Assembly: GCF_002902905.1 (NCBI RefSeq)
Contig: NZ_CP026124.1
Span: 2,170,001 to 2,234,000 of the forward strand
Direction: 5' to 3'
DNA from: Achromobacter sp. AONIH1
GTDB lineage: Bacteria; Pseudomonadota; Gammaproteobacteria; Burkholderiales; Burkholderiaceae_B
DNA: 64,000 bases
The notes beneath the pieces were generated by a model, which saw only the letters and a list, made by a program, of their open reading frames with translations, had not been told where the DNA came from and did not search any database. Made by a program: the position numbers and the translations under genes. Shown piece after piece: positions 18,850 to 28,006 of the stretch (positions within the stretch are counted from its first letter, which is position 1; every line of letters begins with the position of its first letter).

Positions 18850-18903
18850 AGCACTTGCAAGAAAAAAGGAAGCTCGGGATGGCCGTTGCTTCCTTTTTGT
18901 ATT

Positions 18904-18979
18904 TGGAGCGGGAGACGAGTCTCGAACTCGCGACCTCAACCTTGGCAAGGTTGCGCTCTACCAACTGAGCTACTCCCGC
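18904..18979 (-). tRNA. tRNA-Gly (GCC)
   Basis: A 76-nucleotide cloverleaf read on the minus strand from GCGGGAGTAGCTCAGTTGG to CTCCCGCTCCA. The anticodon loop is TTGCCAA (GCC), the T arm contains GTTCGAGAC and CCA is encoded. Its last 16 bases equal those of the ICE attachment site at 29,094, so it is a possible secondary target for the same element. It is co-transcribed with tRNA-Cys, 54 bases away. Confidence 0.96.
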
Positions 18980-19070
18980 GTTTGCATTGCTGCATTTTGA
19001 TGCTTGCCGTTCATTGTTCGCAGGCCGCTATTCGCGATTTGCTGCGCACTGGCATTCACCAAAGACAGCG

Positions 19071-19076
19071 ATTATA
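19071..19076 (-). promoter_or_regulatory. -10 box of the tRNA operon promoter
   Basis: On the minus strand TATAAT lies about 90 bases before the tRNA-Gly 5' end. A clear -35 box is not obvious, so the exact promoter is uncertain. Confidence 0.45.
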
Positions 19077-19142
19077 CACAGATTTCGGGACGTGTGCGTG
19101 AAAGTGGCAAGGCGGGCGCAAGATGGCGGTCAGCCGGAGCGT

Positions 19143-19188
19143 GGGCGCCGCCTAATGCCGACCTGCGTGGCCGGCGTCGGCGGCGCCC
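19143..19188. repeat. Nested inverted repeat downstream of piuC
   Basis: Outer arms GGGCGCCGCC and GGCGGCGCCC pair perfectly over 10 bases; inner GCCGAC/GTCGGC can extend the stem. It lies between the tRNA promoter and the 3' end of piuC and may stop transcription from that gene, although it has no T run. Confidence 0.5.
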
Positions 19189-19217
19189 GGGGGCTTTGGA
19201 GAGGTCTATGCTGGGCG

Positions 19218-19901
19218 CTAGGGATGCGCCCAGCGGCGCAGCAGGTTGTGGTACGCGCCGGTCAGGCGGACCACCACGCCGTGGCCTGCGCCCAGCTGCT
19301 GGCCGGCATCCTGGATGGCGCCGTCCAGGTCGAACAGCAGCCCGCGCTGGCCATCGTCGCGGATCATGCTCTGGATCCAGAAGAACGAGCACAGGCGCAT
19401 GCCGCGCGTCACCGGCGTGACCCGATGCAGGCTGCCGGCGGGATACAGCACCATGTCTCCCGCCGGCAGCTTGACCGCATGTTCGCCATAGGTGTCCTGG
19501 ATGAGCAGCTCGCCGCCGTCGTAGCTGTCCGGCTCGGACAGGAACAGCGTGGCCGACAGGTCGGTGCGGATGCCGGAGGCCGCGCCGGGCGGATAGCGGA
19601 TGGCGTTGTCCACATGCAGGCCGAAGGACTGGCCTTCGCCGTAGACGTTGAACAGCTTCGGAAAGATGCGCGCCGGCAGCGCGGCCGACATGAAGAGCGG
19701 GTTGCGGGCCAGACCCTGGTCGATCAGCGCGGCGGCCTGCAGCCCCAGTGCGGAATCGGCCGGCAGCTGCAGGTTGTTCTTCACCAGGGCGGACTGGAAG
19801 CCGGCCGTGCCGCGGCCGTCCTGCCAGTCCGCCCGCAGCAGCAGTTGCTGGCAGCTTGCGAGCTGGCCGGCGTCCAGCACGCCGGGTACATGGACGATCA
19901 T
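19218..19901 (-). CDS. piuC: Fe(II)/2-oxoglutarate-dependent dioxygenase PiuC
   Basis: A 227-residue PiuC/PKHD-type hydroxylase. The iron site H-x-D lies in [10 protein letters not shown], the distal histidine in [12 protein letters not shown], and the 2-oxoglutarate arginine in the same segment. PiuC-like genes accompany TonB-dependent siderophore receptors in many proteobacteria, as here with a gap of 23 bases. The biochemical substrate is not established. Confidence 0.92.
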   Translation of the reverse strand: MIVHVPGVLDAGQLASCQQLLLRADWQDGRGTAGFQSALVKNNLQLPADSALGLQAAALIDQGLARNPLFMSAALPARIFPKLFNVYGEGQSFGLHVDNAIRYPPGAASGIRTDLSATLFLSEPDSYDGGELLIQDTYGEHAVKLPAGDMVLYPAGSLHRVTPVTRGMRLCSFFWIQSMIRDDGQRGLLFDLDGAIQDAGQQLGAGHGVVVRLTGAYHNLLRRWAHP

Positions 19902-19924
19902 CGTCGCGGCTTCCCGTGTGCTGC

Positions 19925-22135
19925 CTAGAACTTGTAGATCGCCGACAGCATGGCCGAGCGGCCGTCGCCGTACTCGATGGCGGACGAGCGCGACTCGCTG
20001 CCTGCCACCTGGCGCACGCGTTCGACATAGGCCTTGTCGGCCAGGTTCTCGACGTTGAGCTGCAGCTTGAGGTTGCGGTTCACGTCGTAGGACGCCATCA
20101 CGCTGTGGATCCAGTAGGCGTCGAGCTTGCCGTCGCCCTGCGAGGTGACGTTGCGCGTGCCCACGGCGCGCGCGCCGTAGCCGACCGTCCAGCCGCCGGG
20201 CAGGGCATAGGTGGTCCACAGGCTGAAGGAGTTGCGCGGCGTGTTGCCCAGGGCGCGGCCCACGCGCAGCGGCTGCGTGGTCGACTTGCGCGTTTCGCTG
20301 TCCATGTAGGTGTAGTTGGCGTACACGTCCCACTGCGGCGTGACCTTGCCGGACAGGTTCAGCTCCAGGCCCTTCACGCGCTGGGCGCCGGCGAGCAGGT
20401 AGCTGCCGTCGGCCAGCGTTTCGCGGGCATTGGTCTTGTCCACCTGGAACAGCGCGCCGCCCAGCGCCAGGCGCTGGTCCAGCAGCTCCCATTTGGTGCC
20501 CAACTCGACCGTGCGGTTCTTTTCCGGCGCCAGGCTGTTGTTCCTGGCATCCAGGCCGCCGCCCGTGGTGACCAGGAATTCCGCCGACGGGTTGAAGGAC
20601 GTGCCGTAGGCCACATAGATGCGGCCGTTCTCGGCGGGCTTGAACGTCAGGCCGACGCGCGTGCTGAGCTTGCGGTCGGCGCTGTCGACGTCCAGGCGCG
20701 CGCCGCCGACGGGGCGGCTGGACGATGCGGCGTCGATCCAGTCGTAGCGCAGGCCCAGGCTGACATCGAACATCCGGCCCAGCGCGATGGTGTCCATCGC
20801 ATAGAGCGCCTTGGTGTCCAGGCTGGTCTTGTTGCGGGCGGAATCGCTCCTGCTGGTGGGGCCGTCCCAGCGGCCGGGCGGCCGGGACAGCTCGAAGCCG
20901 CCCGCGGGATAGTAGCGGTTGATGTTGTAGGAGTAGGTCGTGCGGTCATAGGTTTCGCGCGAGATCTCGAAACCCGTCACCAGCGTATGGCCCAGCCCGA
21001 AGGTGTCGAACTTGCTGGTCAGGTTGGTCTGGTTGACCCACATTTCGGTGGTGGAATCGCGGCCATAGCCCTGCGGGCCCGCCGGCTTGTAGTAGCCCGG
21101 CCGCATGCCGCGCAGATCCACGTGCGAGGCCGATACGGTCGTGTCACGGCTCAGGCTGGAATAGCGGGTCAGGTTCTGCAGCTTGAGGTCCGCCGAGAAG
21201 TCGTGCTCGAGCTTGGCGGTGAGCGCGTTGGACTGGATCTTCTCCTTGTCCAGGTTGCGCCAGCCGAAATAGGACTCCCGCGAGACGCCGTCGAGTCGCT
21301 TGCCATAGAGCGCCGGCACGCCGAAATCGGGCAGGTTGTCGTCGGTCTGGTGCAGGAAGCTCAGCGTCAGCCGCGTCGGTCCGTTCATGCCCAGCGTCAG
21401 CGAAGGCGCCACGCCCCAGCGGCGCTTGTAGATTTGATCGCGGCCGGGCACGTCGTTGCCATGGGCCATCAGGTTCAGGCGGAAGGCGGCGAAGCCTTCG
21501 CTGCCCAGCGTCTGGTTGGTGTCGACCGTGAGCCGCTTGTAGCGGTCGGTGCCCAGGCGCGCGGCGATTTCGGTGGCGTCCGTGGACTTGGGCAGCTTGC
21601 TGATCATGTTGATGCTGCCGCCGGTGGTGCCCGAGCCGCCGAAGACCGAGTTGGGCCCCTTGATGACTTCCACCGATTCGAGGTTGAAGAGGTCGCTGCG
21701 GCTGGTCTGCGCGCTGTCGCGCAGGCCGTCCACCTGCATGTTCGCGTTGGCGCTGAAACCGCGGATGTTGATCGAGTCGCCGGAACCGCCGCCGCCTTCG
21801 CCCGCGTTGAAGGTGATGCCCGAGACATTGGACAGGGCTTGCTTCAGGCTGAGCGCGTTCTGCTCGTCGAGCACCTGGCGCGGCACCACGGTGATGGTCT
21901 GTGGCACGTCCAGCAGCGGAACGGCGTACTTGGCCGATCCGGAAACGTCGGTCTTGGAACCCGTGACCGCCTGCCCGCTGACCGTGACCGGCGCCAACTG
22001 CACGCTCGTGCCGCCGTCGGCGGCGCCCTGGGCATAGGCCGGCGCGGCCAGGGTGGCGGCGGTCGCGGCAGCGAAGGCGGAATAGAGGCTGGCGCGGGGC
22101 GGCAGGGCGCGGGAACGGATGTGCGGCGAGGTCAT
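19925..22135 (-). CDS. TonB-dependent siderophore receptor
   Basis: A 736-residue outer-membrane receptor with a signal peptide ending AAPAYAQG. The plug domain has [37 protein letters not shown] and [13 protein letters not shown]; the C-terminus ends in an aromatic residue (SAIYKF), as required for barrel assembly. It resembles the Fiu/CirA-like catecholate receptors that pair with PiuC, but the ligand is inferred only by context. Iron repression by Fur is likely. Confidence 0.93.
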   Translation of the reverse strand: MTSPHIRSRALPPRASLYSAFAAATAATLAAPAYAQGAADGGTSVQLAPVTVSGQAVTGSKTDVSGSAKYAVPLLDVPQTITVVPRQVLDEQNALSLKQALSNVSGITFNAGEGGGGSGDSINIRGFSANANMQVDGLRDSAQTSRSDLFNLESVEVIKGPNSVFGGSGTTGGSINMISKLPKSTDATEIAARLGTDRYKRLTVDTNQTLGSEGFAAFRLNLMAHGNDVPGRDQIYKRRWGVAPSLTLGMNGPTRLTLSFLHQTDDNLPDFGVPALYGKRLDGVSRESYFGWRNLDKEKIQSNALTAKLEHDFSADLKLQNLTRYSSLSRDTTVSASHVDLRGMRPGYYKPAGPQGYGRDSTTEMWVNQTNLTSKFDTFGLGHTLVTGFEISRETYDRTTYSYNINRYYPAGGFELSRPPGRWDGPTSRSDSARNKTSLDTKALYAMDTIALGRMFDVSLGLRYDWIDAASSSRPVGGARLDVDSADRKLSTRVGLTFKPAENGRIYVAYGTSFNPSAEFLVTTGGGLDARNNSLAPEKNRTVELGTKWELLDQRLALGGALFQVDKTNARETLADGSYLLAGAQRVKGLELNLSGKVTPQWDVYANYTYMDSETRKSTTQPLRVGRALGNTPRNSFSLWTTYALPGGWTVGYGARAVGTRNVTSQGDGKLDAYWIHSVMASYDVNRNLKLQLNVENLADKAYVERVRQVAGSESRSSAIEYGDGRSAMLSAIYKF

Positions 22136-22150
22136 GATGAAATCCTTTGA

Positions 22151-22173
22151 ATAGGAATGGTTTCCATTTCTAT
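22151..22173 (-). promoter_or_regulatory. Candidate Fur box before the siderophore receptor
   Basis: ATAGGAATGG and CCATTTCTAT form a 9-of-10 inverted repeat around TTT, 16 bases before the receptor start. It matches the classical 19-base Fur consensus only partly, but position and symmetry fit an iron-responsive operator. Confidence 0.45.
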
Positions 22174-22307
22174 TAAAGATTTATCAAGCCCTGCGTTGCA
22201 ATCGGATAAGTCCTATTCGTGAAGGAAATATATGAGCCAGGCGCCGCGTAGCCTCCCGAGGACGCTTGCCGTCCACAGGATGATCCCCGAGATCGCCCAG
22301 CCCGCTA

Positions 22308-23234
22308 TCAGGCCCAGCGCAGCACGAGCGGGTCCAGCCGACGGGCGATGTCCAGCAGGCCCCTGCGCGTTTCGGGATGCAGGGCGGGCCAGGGATGCCT
22401 GGGCGCGTCGCAGCGGATGATGCCGCCTTCCTTCATGAGGGCCTTGGCCGCCAGAAAGCCCGCCTGCCGGTTCTCATGGTTGATCAGGGGAAGCCAGGCC
22501 TGGTAATGGGCATAGGCCTGGTCCCGGTCCCCCGCGCGATAGGCGTCGATGATCGGGCGAATGCCGTCGGCGTAGCCGCCGCCCGTCATGGATCCGGTGG
22601 CGCCGGCGTCCAGGTCGGCCAGCAGCGTGATCCCTTCCTCGCCGTCCCAGGGGCCTTCGATGGCCTCGCCGCCCAGCTGGATGAGTTCGCGCAGTTTCGC
22701 CGCCGCGCCCGCCGTTTCCATCTTGAAATACGACACCTGCTCGATTTCGCGGGCCATGCGCGCCAGGAAGGCGGGCGACATCGGCGTTCCCGCCACGGGC
22801 GCATCCTGGATCATGATGGGAATGCGCAGCGCATCGGACAGGACCGCGTAGAAATCGTAAATCCGCGCTTCGCCGACCCGGAACGTCGCGCCATGATAGG
22901 GCGGCATGACCATCACCATGGCGGCGCCCATGTCCTGGGCGCGCCGGCTGCGCTCGACGCAGACCGTCGAGCTGAAGTGGCTGGTGGTGACGATGACGGG
23001 CACGCGGCCGTCCACGCATTGCAGGATCTGCCGCGTCAGGATCTCGCGTTCGTCGTCGGCCAGCAGGAATTGCTCCGAATAGTTCGCCAGCGCGCACAGG
23101 CCATCGACGCCGGAGTCGATCATGAACTGCACGCAGCGGCGCTGACTGTCCAGGTCCAGGCTGCCGTCTTCGTTGAAGATCGTCGGCACGACGGGGTAGA
23201 GGCCGCGATGGCGGGGAGGATGGGAGAGGCTCAT
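22308..23234 (-). CDS. DHDPS/NAL-family dehydratase, L-2-keto-3-deoxyarabonate dehydratase-like
   Basis: A 308-residue TIM-barrel lyase. YFKMET carries the Schiff-base lysine. GVDGLCALANYSEQFLL and IEGPWDGEEGITLLADLDAG resemble 2-keto-3-deoxyarabonate dehydratases of the oxidative pentose pathway more than true dihydrodipicolinate synthases; this is from recall of the family. It is the last gene of the operon behind an ABC importer and a UxaA-type dehydratase, so it probably acts on a dehydrated sugar acid. Confidence 0.8.
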   Translation of the reverse strand: MSLSHPPRHRGLYPVVPTIFNEDGSLDLDSQRRCVQFMIDSGVDGLCALANYSEQFLLADDEREILTRQILQCVDGRVPVIVTTSHFSSTVCVERSRRAQDMGAAMVMVMPPYHGATFRVGEARIYDFYAVLSDALRIPIMIQDAPVAGTPMSPAFLARMAREIEQVSYFKMETAGAAAKLRELIQLGGEAIEGPWDGEEGITLLADLDAGATGSMTGGGYADGIRPIIDAYRAGDRDQAYAHYQAWLPLINHENRQAGFLAAKALMKEGGIIRCDAPRHPWPALHPETRRGLLDIARRLDPLVLRWA

Positions 23235-23263
23235 GGGATTCCAATCAGGGAGGATGGAGAGGG

Positions 23264-24817
23264 TCAGGTGATCACGCTGGTCTGCCAGGGCACGAATTCC
23301 TGTTGCCCATACCCATGGCGTTCGCTGCGCGACGGCGCGCCGGAAGCGGTGGCCAGCAGTTGTTCGAACAGAATCGCGCCCAGCTCGGCGATGCCGCGGG
23401 TGCCGTCCAGCACATCGCCGCAGTTCAGGTCCATGTCGTCGGCCTGCCGGCGCCACAGGGCGGTGTTGGTGGCCAGCTTGTAAGAGGGCGCCGGCGCGCA
23501 GCCATAGGCGGAGCCGCGTCCGGTGGTGAAGCAGATCAGATTGGCGCCGCCCGCGACCTGGCCGGTGGCGGAGACCGGGTCATAGCCCGGCGTATCCATG
23601 AAGACCAGGCCCTGCGCGCGCACGGGTTCGGCGTATTGGTAGACCTCGACCAGGTTGGTGGAGCCGGCCTTGGCGATGCCGCCCAGCGATTTTTCCAGCA
23701 CCGTGGTCAGGCCGCCGGCCTTGTTGCCGGACGAGGGATTGTTGTCCATCGAGGCGCCGTTGCGGGCGCAGTAGTCCTCCCACCAACGGATCCGTTCGAT
23801 GAGCTTGCGCCCGATGTCCGGCGTCTGCGCGCGCCGGGTCAGCAGGTGTTCGGCGCCATAGATCTCCGGCGTCTCGGAAAGAATCGCCGTGCCGCCATGC
23901 TGGACGAGCAGGTCCACCGCAGCGCCCAGGACCGGGTTGGCCGAGATGCCCGAATAACCGTCCGATCCGCCGCATTGCAGGCCCAGCCGCAGGTGGCTGG
24001 CCGGCACGGCCTGCCGGCGCACGGCATTGGCTTGGGGCAGCATCTCCCGGACCTGCTCGATTCCCTTGCGGATCGTGTGGACGGTTCCCCCGCTGTCCTG
24101 GATGGTGAAGGTCCGCAGGCCCGGACTCTCGGCGAGACCCTGCGTGGCCAGCAGGCGCGGGATCTGATTGGTTTCGCAACCCAGCCCGATGATCAGCACG
24201 CCGGCGAAGTTGGGATGGCAGGCGTAGCCGCCCAGCGTGCGCTGGAGCATCTTCAGGCCGTCGCCCTGCGCGTCCATCGCACAGCCGCTGTGATGGGTCA
24301 GCGCGACCACGCCATCGACATGGGGGTAGTCGGCCAGGGCCTCGGGATGGATGTCGCGCCGGAAGTGATCGGCGATCGCGCGCGCCACCGTGGCCGAGCA
24401 ATTCACGCTGGTCAGGATGCCGATGTAGTTGCGCGTGGCGATCCTGCCGTCGGCCCGGGGGATGCCCAGGAACGTGGCGGGCTCGGCCGCCATCGTCGTG
24501 GCGCGCGCTTCGGCGGAGTGGGCGTAGTCGCGCACGAAATCGCCGATGCTCAAATTGTGGCTGTGCACGTGCTGCCCCGGACTGATCGGCTGGCTGGCGA
24601 AGCCGATGATCTGGCCATAGCGCCGGACCGGCTCGCCGGCGGCCAGCGTCCGCGTCGCCATCTTGTGGCCGGGCGGAACCAATCCGGAAACGGTCACCGC
24701 TTCGCTGGCGACGTAGACGCCCGCGATCAGCTGGTCCAGGGCCACGACCACGTCGTCGCGCGGATGCAGGCGGATGACGCGCGCCGGTTTCAAGGGGGCG
24801 GTATCGTTGCTGGGCAT
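23264..24817 (-). CDS. UxaA-family (altronate/galactarate-type) dehydratase
   Basis: A 517-residue two-part enzyme. The N-terminal ~100 residues form the SAF-like domain (HPRDDVVVALDQLIAG, VSGLVPPGHKMATR) and the rest the catalytic domain (GYIG-type RNYIGILTSVNCSATVAR, LTHHSGCAMD, GLGCETNQI, LGLQCGGSDGYSGISANP). The family dehydrates altronate, galactarate or related aldonic acids using iron. With the adjacent keto-deoxy acid dehydratase it suggests catabolism of an imported sugar acid. Confidence 0.88.
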   Translation of the reverse strand: MPSNDTAPLKPARVIRLHPRDDVVVALDQLIAGVYVASEAVTVSGLVPPGHKMATRTLAAGEPVRRYGQIIGFASQPISPGQHVHSHNLSIGDFVRDYAHSAEARATTMAAEPATFLGIPRADGRIATRNYIGILTSVNCSATVARAIADHFRRDIHPEALADYPHVDGVVALTHHSGCAMDAQGDGLKMLQRTLGGYACHPNFAGVLIIGLGCETNQIPRLLATQGLAESPGLRTFTIQDSGGTVHTIRKGIEQVREMLPQANAVRRQAVPASHLRLGLQCGGSDGYSGISANPVLGAAVDLLVQHGGTAILSETPEIYGAEHLLTRRAQTPDIGRKLIERIRWWEDYCARNGASMDNNPSSGNKAGGLTTVLEKSLGGIAKAGSTNLVEVYQYAEPVRAQGLVFMDTPGYDPVSATGQVAGGANLICFTTGRGSAYGCAPAPSYKLATNTALWRRQADDMDLNCGDVLDGTRGIAELGAILFEQLLATASGAPSRSERHGYGQQEFVPWQTSVIT

Positions 24818-24838
24818 GTTGTGTTTCCCCGGGGTGGC

Positions 24839-25636
24839 TCAGCGCTGCATGTCCGCAGGCAAGGGCATGCCGAAGTAGCGTTGATAGATCTCGTTGAACG
24901 CGCCGTTCTTCAGGTTCGCGGCAACCCAGCCGTCCAGCCAGGCTTTCAGCTCGGGCTCGTTCTTGCGCAGACCCACCGCATAGGGATAGGCCGTGGCGGT
25001 GAACTTGGGCACGATGTCGCGCGCCGGGTTGGCCTGCCTGATCGCGAGCAGCACGCTGGGAGCGCCGACCAGGAAGTCCTGCTGGCCCGTGGCCACGGCG
25101 GTATTGGTGGTGGCATCGTCCTCGTAGCGGACGATTCTCGCGCCGGACACATCCTTCAGTCCGCGGCTCAGCTCCTGGTCGCTGGTGGTGCCGCGCGTCA
25201 CCGCGATGGTCTTGCCGCGCAGGTCGGCAAAGCTGGCGACGGAAACCGAGGCGGGGCCGGCCACCAGCACGGGCACGACGCCGTAGGGCTCCGAGTACGC
25301 CACGACCTTCTTGCGCTCTTCGGTGATCGAGAAAGAGGCCAGCACCACGTCGACCTTGCGGCTCAGCAGATAGGGCACCCGGTTCGGGCCGTTCACCGGC
25401 ACGATCTCCAGGGCCACGCCCAGATCCTTGGCGAGCAAGCGCGCCGCCTCGACGTCCGACCCCGTCTGACGCGCCTGCTCATCGAGCATGCCGTAGGGCG
25501 GCGCGCTGATGTCGACGCCGACCAGGATCTTCTGGCGTTGCCTGATGGTTTCGAGCGTGTTGGACCAGGCGCCGGCGCTGGCCAGGAGCAGGCTGGATGC
25601 GACGAGCGCGGAAAGCAGCCGGGACAGGATTTTCAT
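24839..25636 (-). CDS. ABC transporter substrate-binding protein, polar amino acid type
   Basis: A 265-residue periplasmic protein with a signal peptide (LLSALVASSLLLASAGAWS). LETIRQRQKILVGVDISAPP, PYLLSRKVDVVLASFSITEERK and GKTIAVTRGTTSD are typical of family 3 solute-binding proteins (SBP_bac_3). The family usually binds amino acids or opines; neighbouring sugar-acid enzymes make an unusual carboxylate ligand possible. Confidence 0.9.
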   Translation of the reverse strand: MKILSRLLSALVASSLLLASAGAWSNTLETIRQRQKILVGVDISAPPYGMLDEQARQTGSDVEAARLLAKDLGVALEIVPVNGPNRVPYLLSRKVDVVLASFSITEERKKVVAYSEPYGVVPVLVAGPASVSVASFADLRGKTIAVTRGTTSDQELSRGLKDVSGARIVRYEDDATTNTAVATGQQDFLVGAPSVLLAIRQANPARDIVPKFTATAYPYAVGLRKNEPELKAWLDGWVAANLKNGAFNEIYQRYFGMPLPADMQR

Positions 25637-25675
25637 GGGATTCTCCCTATGGATATGGCGGGATGGGTGGCGGGG

Positions 25676-26404
25676 CTAGAGGCCGCTGGAAATGAACTGC
25701 CGTAATTCGGGGGTGCGAGGCTGATCGAGCATGCGGCCGTCTCCGTGCTCCCAGACGACGCCGTCGTGCATGAACAGGATCTGGTCGGCCACAGATCTGG
25801 CGAACGCCATTTCATGGGTCACGAGCACCATGGTCATGCCCTCGGCGGCGAGCGACTCGATCACGCGCAGGACTTCGCCGGTGAGCTCCGGATCCAGCGC
25901 CGAGGTGACCTCGTCGAACAGCATCAGCTTGGGCTGCATGGCCAGCGAGCGGGCGATCGCCGCGCGTTGCTGCTGTCCGCCGGACAATTGCTCTGGGTAG
26001 TAGTGGGCGCGGTCCCGCATGCCTACCTTGTCCAGGACCTGCACGGCCAGCGCATCGGCCTGCGCGTCCGGCAGGCCCTTGACCTTGCAGGGCGCCAGCT
26101 TGACGTTCTGCAGCACGGTCAGGTGGGGAAAGAGGTTGTAGGCCTGGAAGACGATGCCGACTTCCTGGCGCAGCGCCAGTAGGTCATGGCCGCCACGCTC
26201 CAGCGCCCGGCCACAGACATGCAGCTGGCCGTCCTGGATTGTTTCCAGCCCGTTAATACAGCGCAGCGCTGTGGTCTTGCCCGAGCCGCTGCGGCCGATC
26301 AGCGCCACGACCTGGCCCGGGGCGACGGAAAAGCTGACGCCCTTCAATACCTGGGCATCGCCGAAGGACTTCCGGACCTGCTTGAAGCAAACAATGTCGC
26401 TCAT
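25676..26404 (-). CDS. ABC transporter ATP-binding protein (GlnQ-like)
   Basis: A 242-residue ATPase with Walker A IGRSGSGKTTALR, Q-loop VFQAYNLFPH, signature LSGGQQQRAAIARS, Walker B LMLFDEVTSALD and H-loop VTHEM. It belongs to the polar amino acid importer group and powers the two permeases encoded upstream. Confidence 0.95.
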   Translation of the reverse strand: MSDIVCFKQVRKSFGDAQVLKGVSFSVAPGQVVALIGRSGSGKTTALRCINGLETIQDGQLHVCGRALERGGHDLLALRQEVGIVFQAYNLFPHLTVLQNVKLAPCKVKGLPDAQADALAVQVLDKVGMRDRAHYYPEQLSGGQQQRAAIARSLAMQPKLMLFDEVTSALDPELTGEVLRVIESLAAEGMTMVLVTHEMAFARSVADQILFMHDGVVWEHGDGRMLDQPRTPELRQFISSGL

Positions 26405-26438
26405 GGGATCTGTCTCCTGATTTTTTTCAGTCCGACGC

Positions 26439-27083
26439 CTAGGCGCGGCGCAGGCGTTTCTCGAGCCGGTACGAGAGCGCCGACAGGGGGTAGCAGATGG
26501 CGAAGTACAGGATGGCCGCGATGCTGAACACCGCGAAGGGCTCGAAGGTCGAGTTGTTGATGACGCGCGCGGAGTAGGTCAGGTCGAAGAAGCCGATCAC
26601 CACCGCGTAGGAAGAGTTCTTCACGATCTGCACCAGGAACCCCACCGTGGGCGCCACCGCGATGCGCGCCGCCTGCGGCAGCACCACATGCCGGACGCAT
26701 TGCAGCGGGCGCAGCGCCAGGCATTCGGCGGCTTCCCACTGCGTCTTCGAGACGGCCTGGATACAGGCTTTCCAGATTTCCGCCAGGAAAGCGGCCGAAT
26801 ACAGCGTCATCGCCAGGCCCGCCGCCGCCAGGCTGGGCAGGTCATAGCCGGCGATGCTGATGCCGAAATAGCAGAGGAACATCAGGACGGGCAGCGGAAT
26901 GCCCTGCACCAGCTGGATGAGCGCGCCCGTCGCGGCGCGCCACAGGCGCGCGCCGCGGCTGCGCAACAGCGCCAGCGGCAGTCCCAGCAGCGCGCCGCCG
27001 GCGAAGCCGATGAGCGAAAGCAGCAGCGTCCAGCCCGCGCCATGGAGGATGAAGCGCAATTGTTCGAAGGAAATGCCCAGCAT
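26439..27083 (-). CDS. Amino acid ABC transporter permease (HisM-like)
   Basis: A 214-residue membrane protein of the His/Glu/Gln permease family. The conserved EAAECLALRPLQCVRHVVLP segment is the EAA motif that contacts the ATPase. The start at 27083 is preferred because GGAG lies eight bases upstream; the longer open frame is not typical. Confidence 0.92.
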   Translation of the reverse strand: MLGISFEQLRFILHGAGWTLLLSLIGFAGGALLGLPLALLRSRGARLWRAATGALIQLVQGIPLPVLMFLCYFGISIAGYDLPSLAAAGLAMTLYSAAFLAEIWKACIQAVSKTQWEAAECLALRPLQCVRHVVLPQAARIAVAPTVGFLVQIVKNSSYAVVIGFFDLTYSARVINNSTFEPFAVFSIAAILYFAICYPLSALSYRLEKRLRRA

Positions 27084-27126
27084 GTGCCGACTCCGCAGGA
27101 GGGGGATGGATGACTGCCGTGGGGCG

Positions 27127-27810
27127 CTACAGGGGCGTGCCAAGCCGGCGTTGCCGGGTGAACGCCGCGCGGGCCAGGCTGGCCATCAGCAGGCGCAGCA
27201 GCCAGGACAGGCAGAGATAGACCAGGGCGATGACCAGGTAGATCTCGAACCCGCGAAATGTCTCGGATTGGACGCTGTAGCCGGCCGACGTCAATTCCTC
27301 GACGGAGATCTGGGACATGATCGAGGTCGCCAGCAGCATCAGCACGAACTGGCTGACGAGCGCCGGGTACATGCGTTCCACCGCCTGGGGCAGGACCACC
27401 AGGCGCAGGACCTTCCAGCGGTTCATGCCCAGACAGGACGCGGCCTCGATCTGGCCGCGGGGAATCGACTCGATGCCCGCCCGCAGGATTTCCGTGGTGT
27501 ACGCGGATACGTTGATCACCAGGGCGATGACCGCGGCTGCAACCGCCGGAATGCGCACCTGCAGGGAGGCCAGGCCGAAGAACAGCCAGAAGGCCTGAAT
27601 CACCAGCGGCGTGTTGCGGATCACATCCACGTAGGCCGTGACGATCCGGCGCGCCGCCGGCGGCCCTTGTGTGCGGATCACGGCCAACAGCGCGCCCGCC
27701 AGGAATCCCAGCGCGATCGTCGCCAGCGACATGAGCGCCGTCGAGCGCGCGCCGGCCAGGAAGGCATCCCAATGCGTGGACAGGAAGCTGAAGTCGAAGT
27801 CGTAGTCCAT
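27127..27810 (-). CDS. Amino acid ABC transporter permease
   Basis: A 227-residue permease with the EAA motif EAASCLGMNRWKVLRLVVLP and RNTPLVIQAFWLFFGLA, typical of the polar amino acid importer family. It is the first gene of the six-gene operon. The start at 27810 (MDYDFDF) is preferred; the longer frame runs into the operator. Confidence 0.92.
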   Translation of the reverse strand: MDYDFDFSFLSTHWDAFLAGARSTALMSLATIALGFLAGALLAVIRTQGPPAARRIVTAYVDVIRNTPLVIQAFWLFFGLASLQVRIPAVAAAVIALVINVSAYTTEILRAGIESIPRGQIEAASCLGMNRWKVLRLVVLPQAVERMYPALVSQFVLMLLATSIMSQISVEELTSAGYSVQSETFRGFEIYLVIALVYLCLSWLLRLLMASLARAAFTRQRRLGTPL

Positions 27811-27855
27811 GATTTCCCGCCCGGAAGGCTCGCGCTCGGAGTCGATAAAGGGTTG

Positions 27856-27897
27856 TTGCCGGCAATGATCAAAAATATAAACGATCAATGTCGGCAA
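27856..27897. promoter_or_regulatory. Operator-like inverted repeat between the transport operon and gntR-type gene
   Basis: TTGCCGGCAATGATC and GATCAATGTCGGCAA match in 13 of 15 positions as an inverted repeat around a 12-base A/T-rich centre. It lies between the divergent promoters and is the best candidate binding site for the adjacent GntR-type regulator. Confidence 0.65.
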
Positions 27898-28006
27898 TAA
27901 GCGCTATCGTTTTCCCTAGCTGCTTCATATCGGGTGCGTGCTTGTCTTACGATTTGGTCTGATGCACAACCGATGCATACCAGTGAAGCCGTCCACGAAT
28001 ACGTTC

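Noticed and set aside
23303..25705. 800-codon open frame on the plus strand over the dehydratase and binding-protein genes (similarly 19748-22150 plus, 57732-59654 minus, 40305-42155 minus and 5594-7138 minus)
   Set aside because: Long antisense frames are expected at this GC content. Their translations are rich in Gly/Arg/Ala/His without domains, while the opposite strand encodes recognisable proteins.
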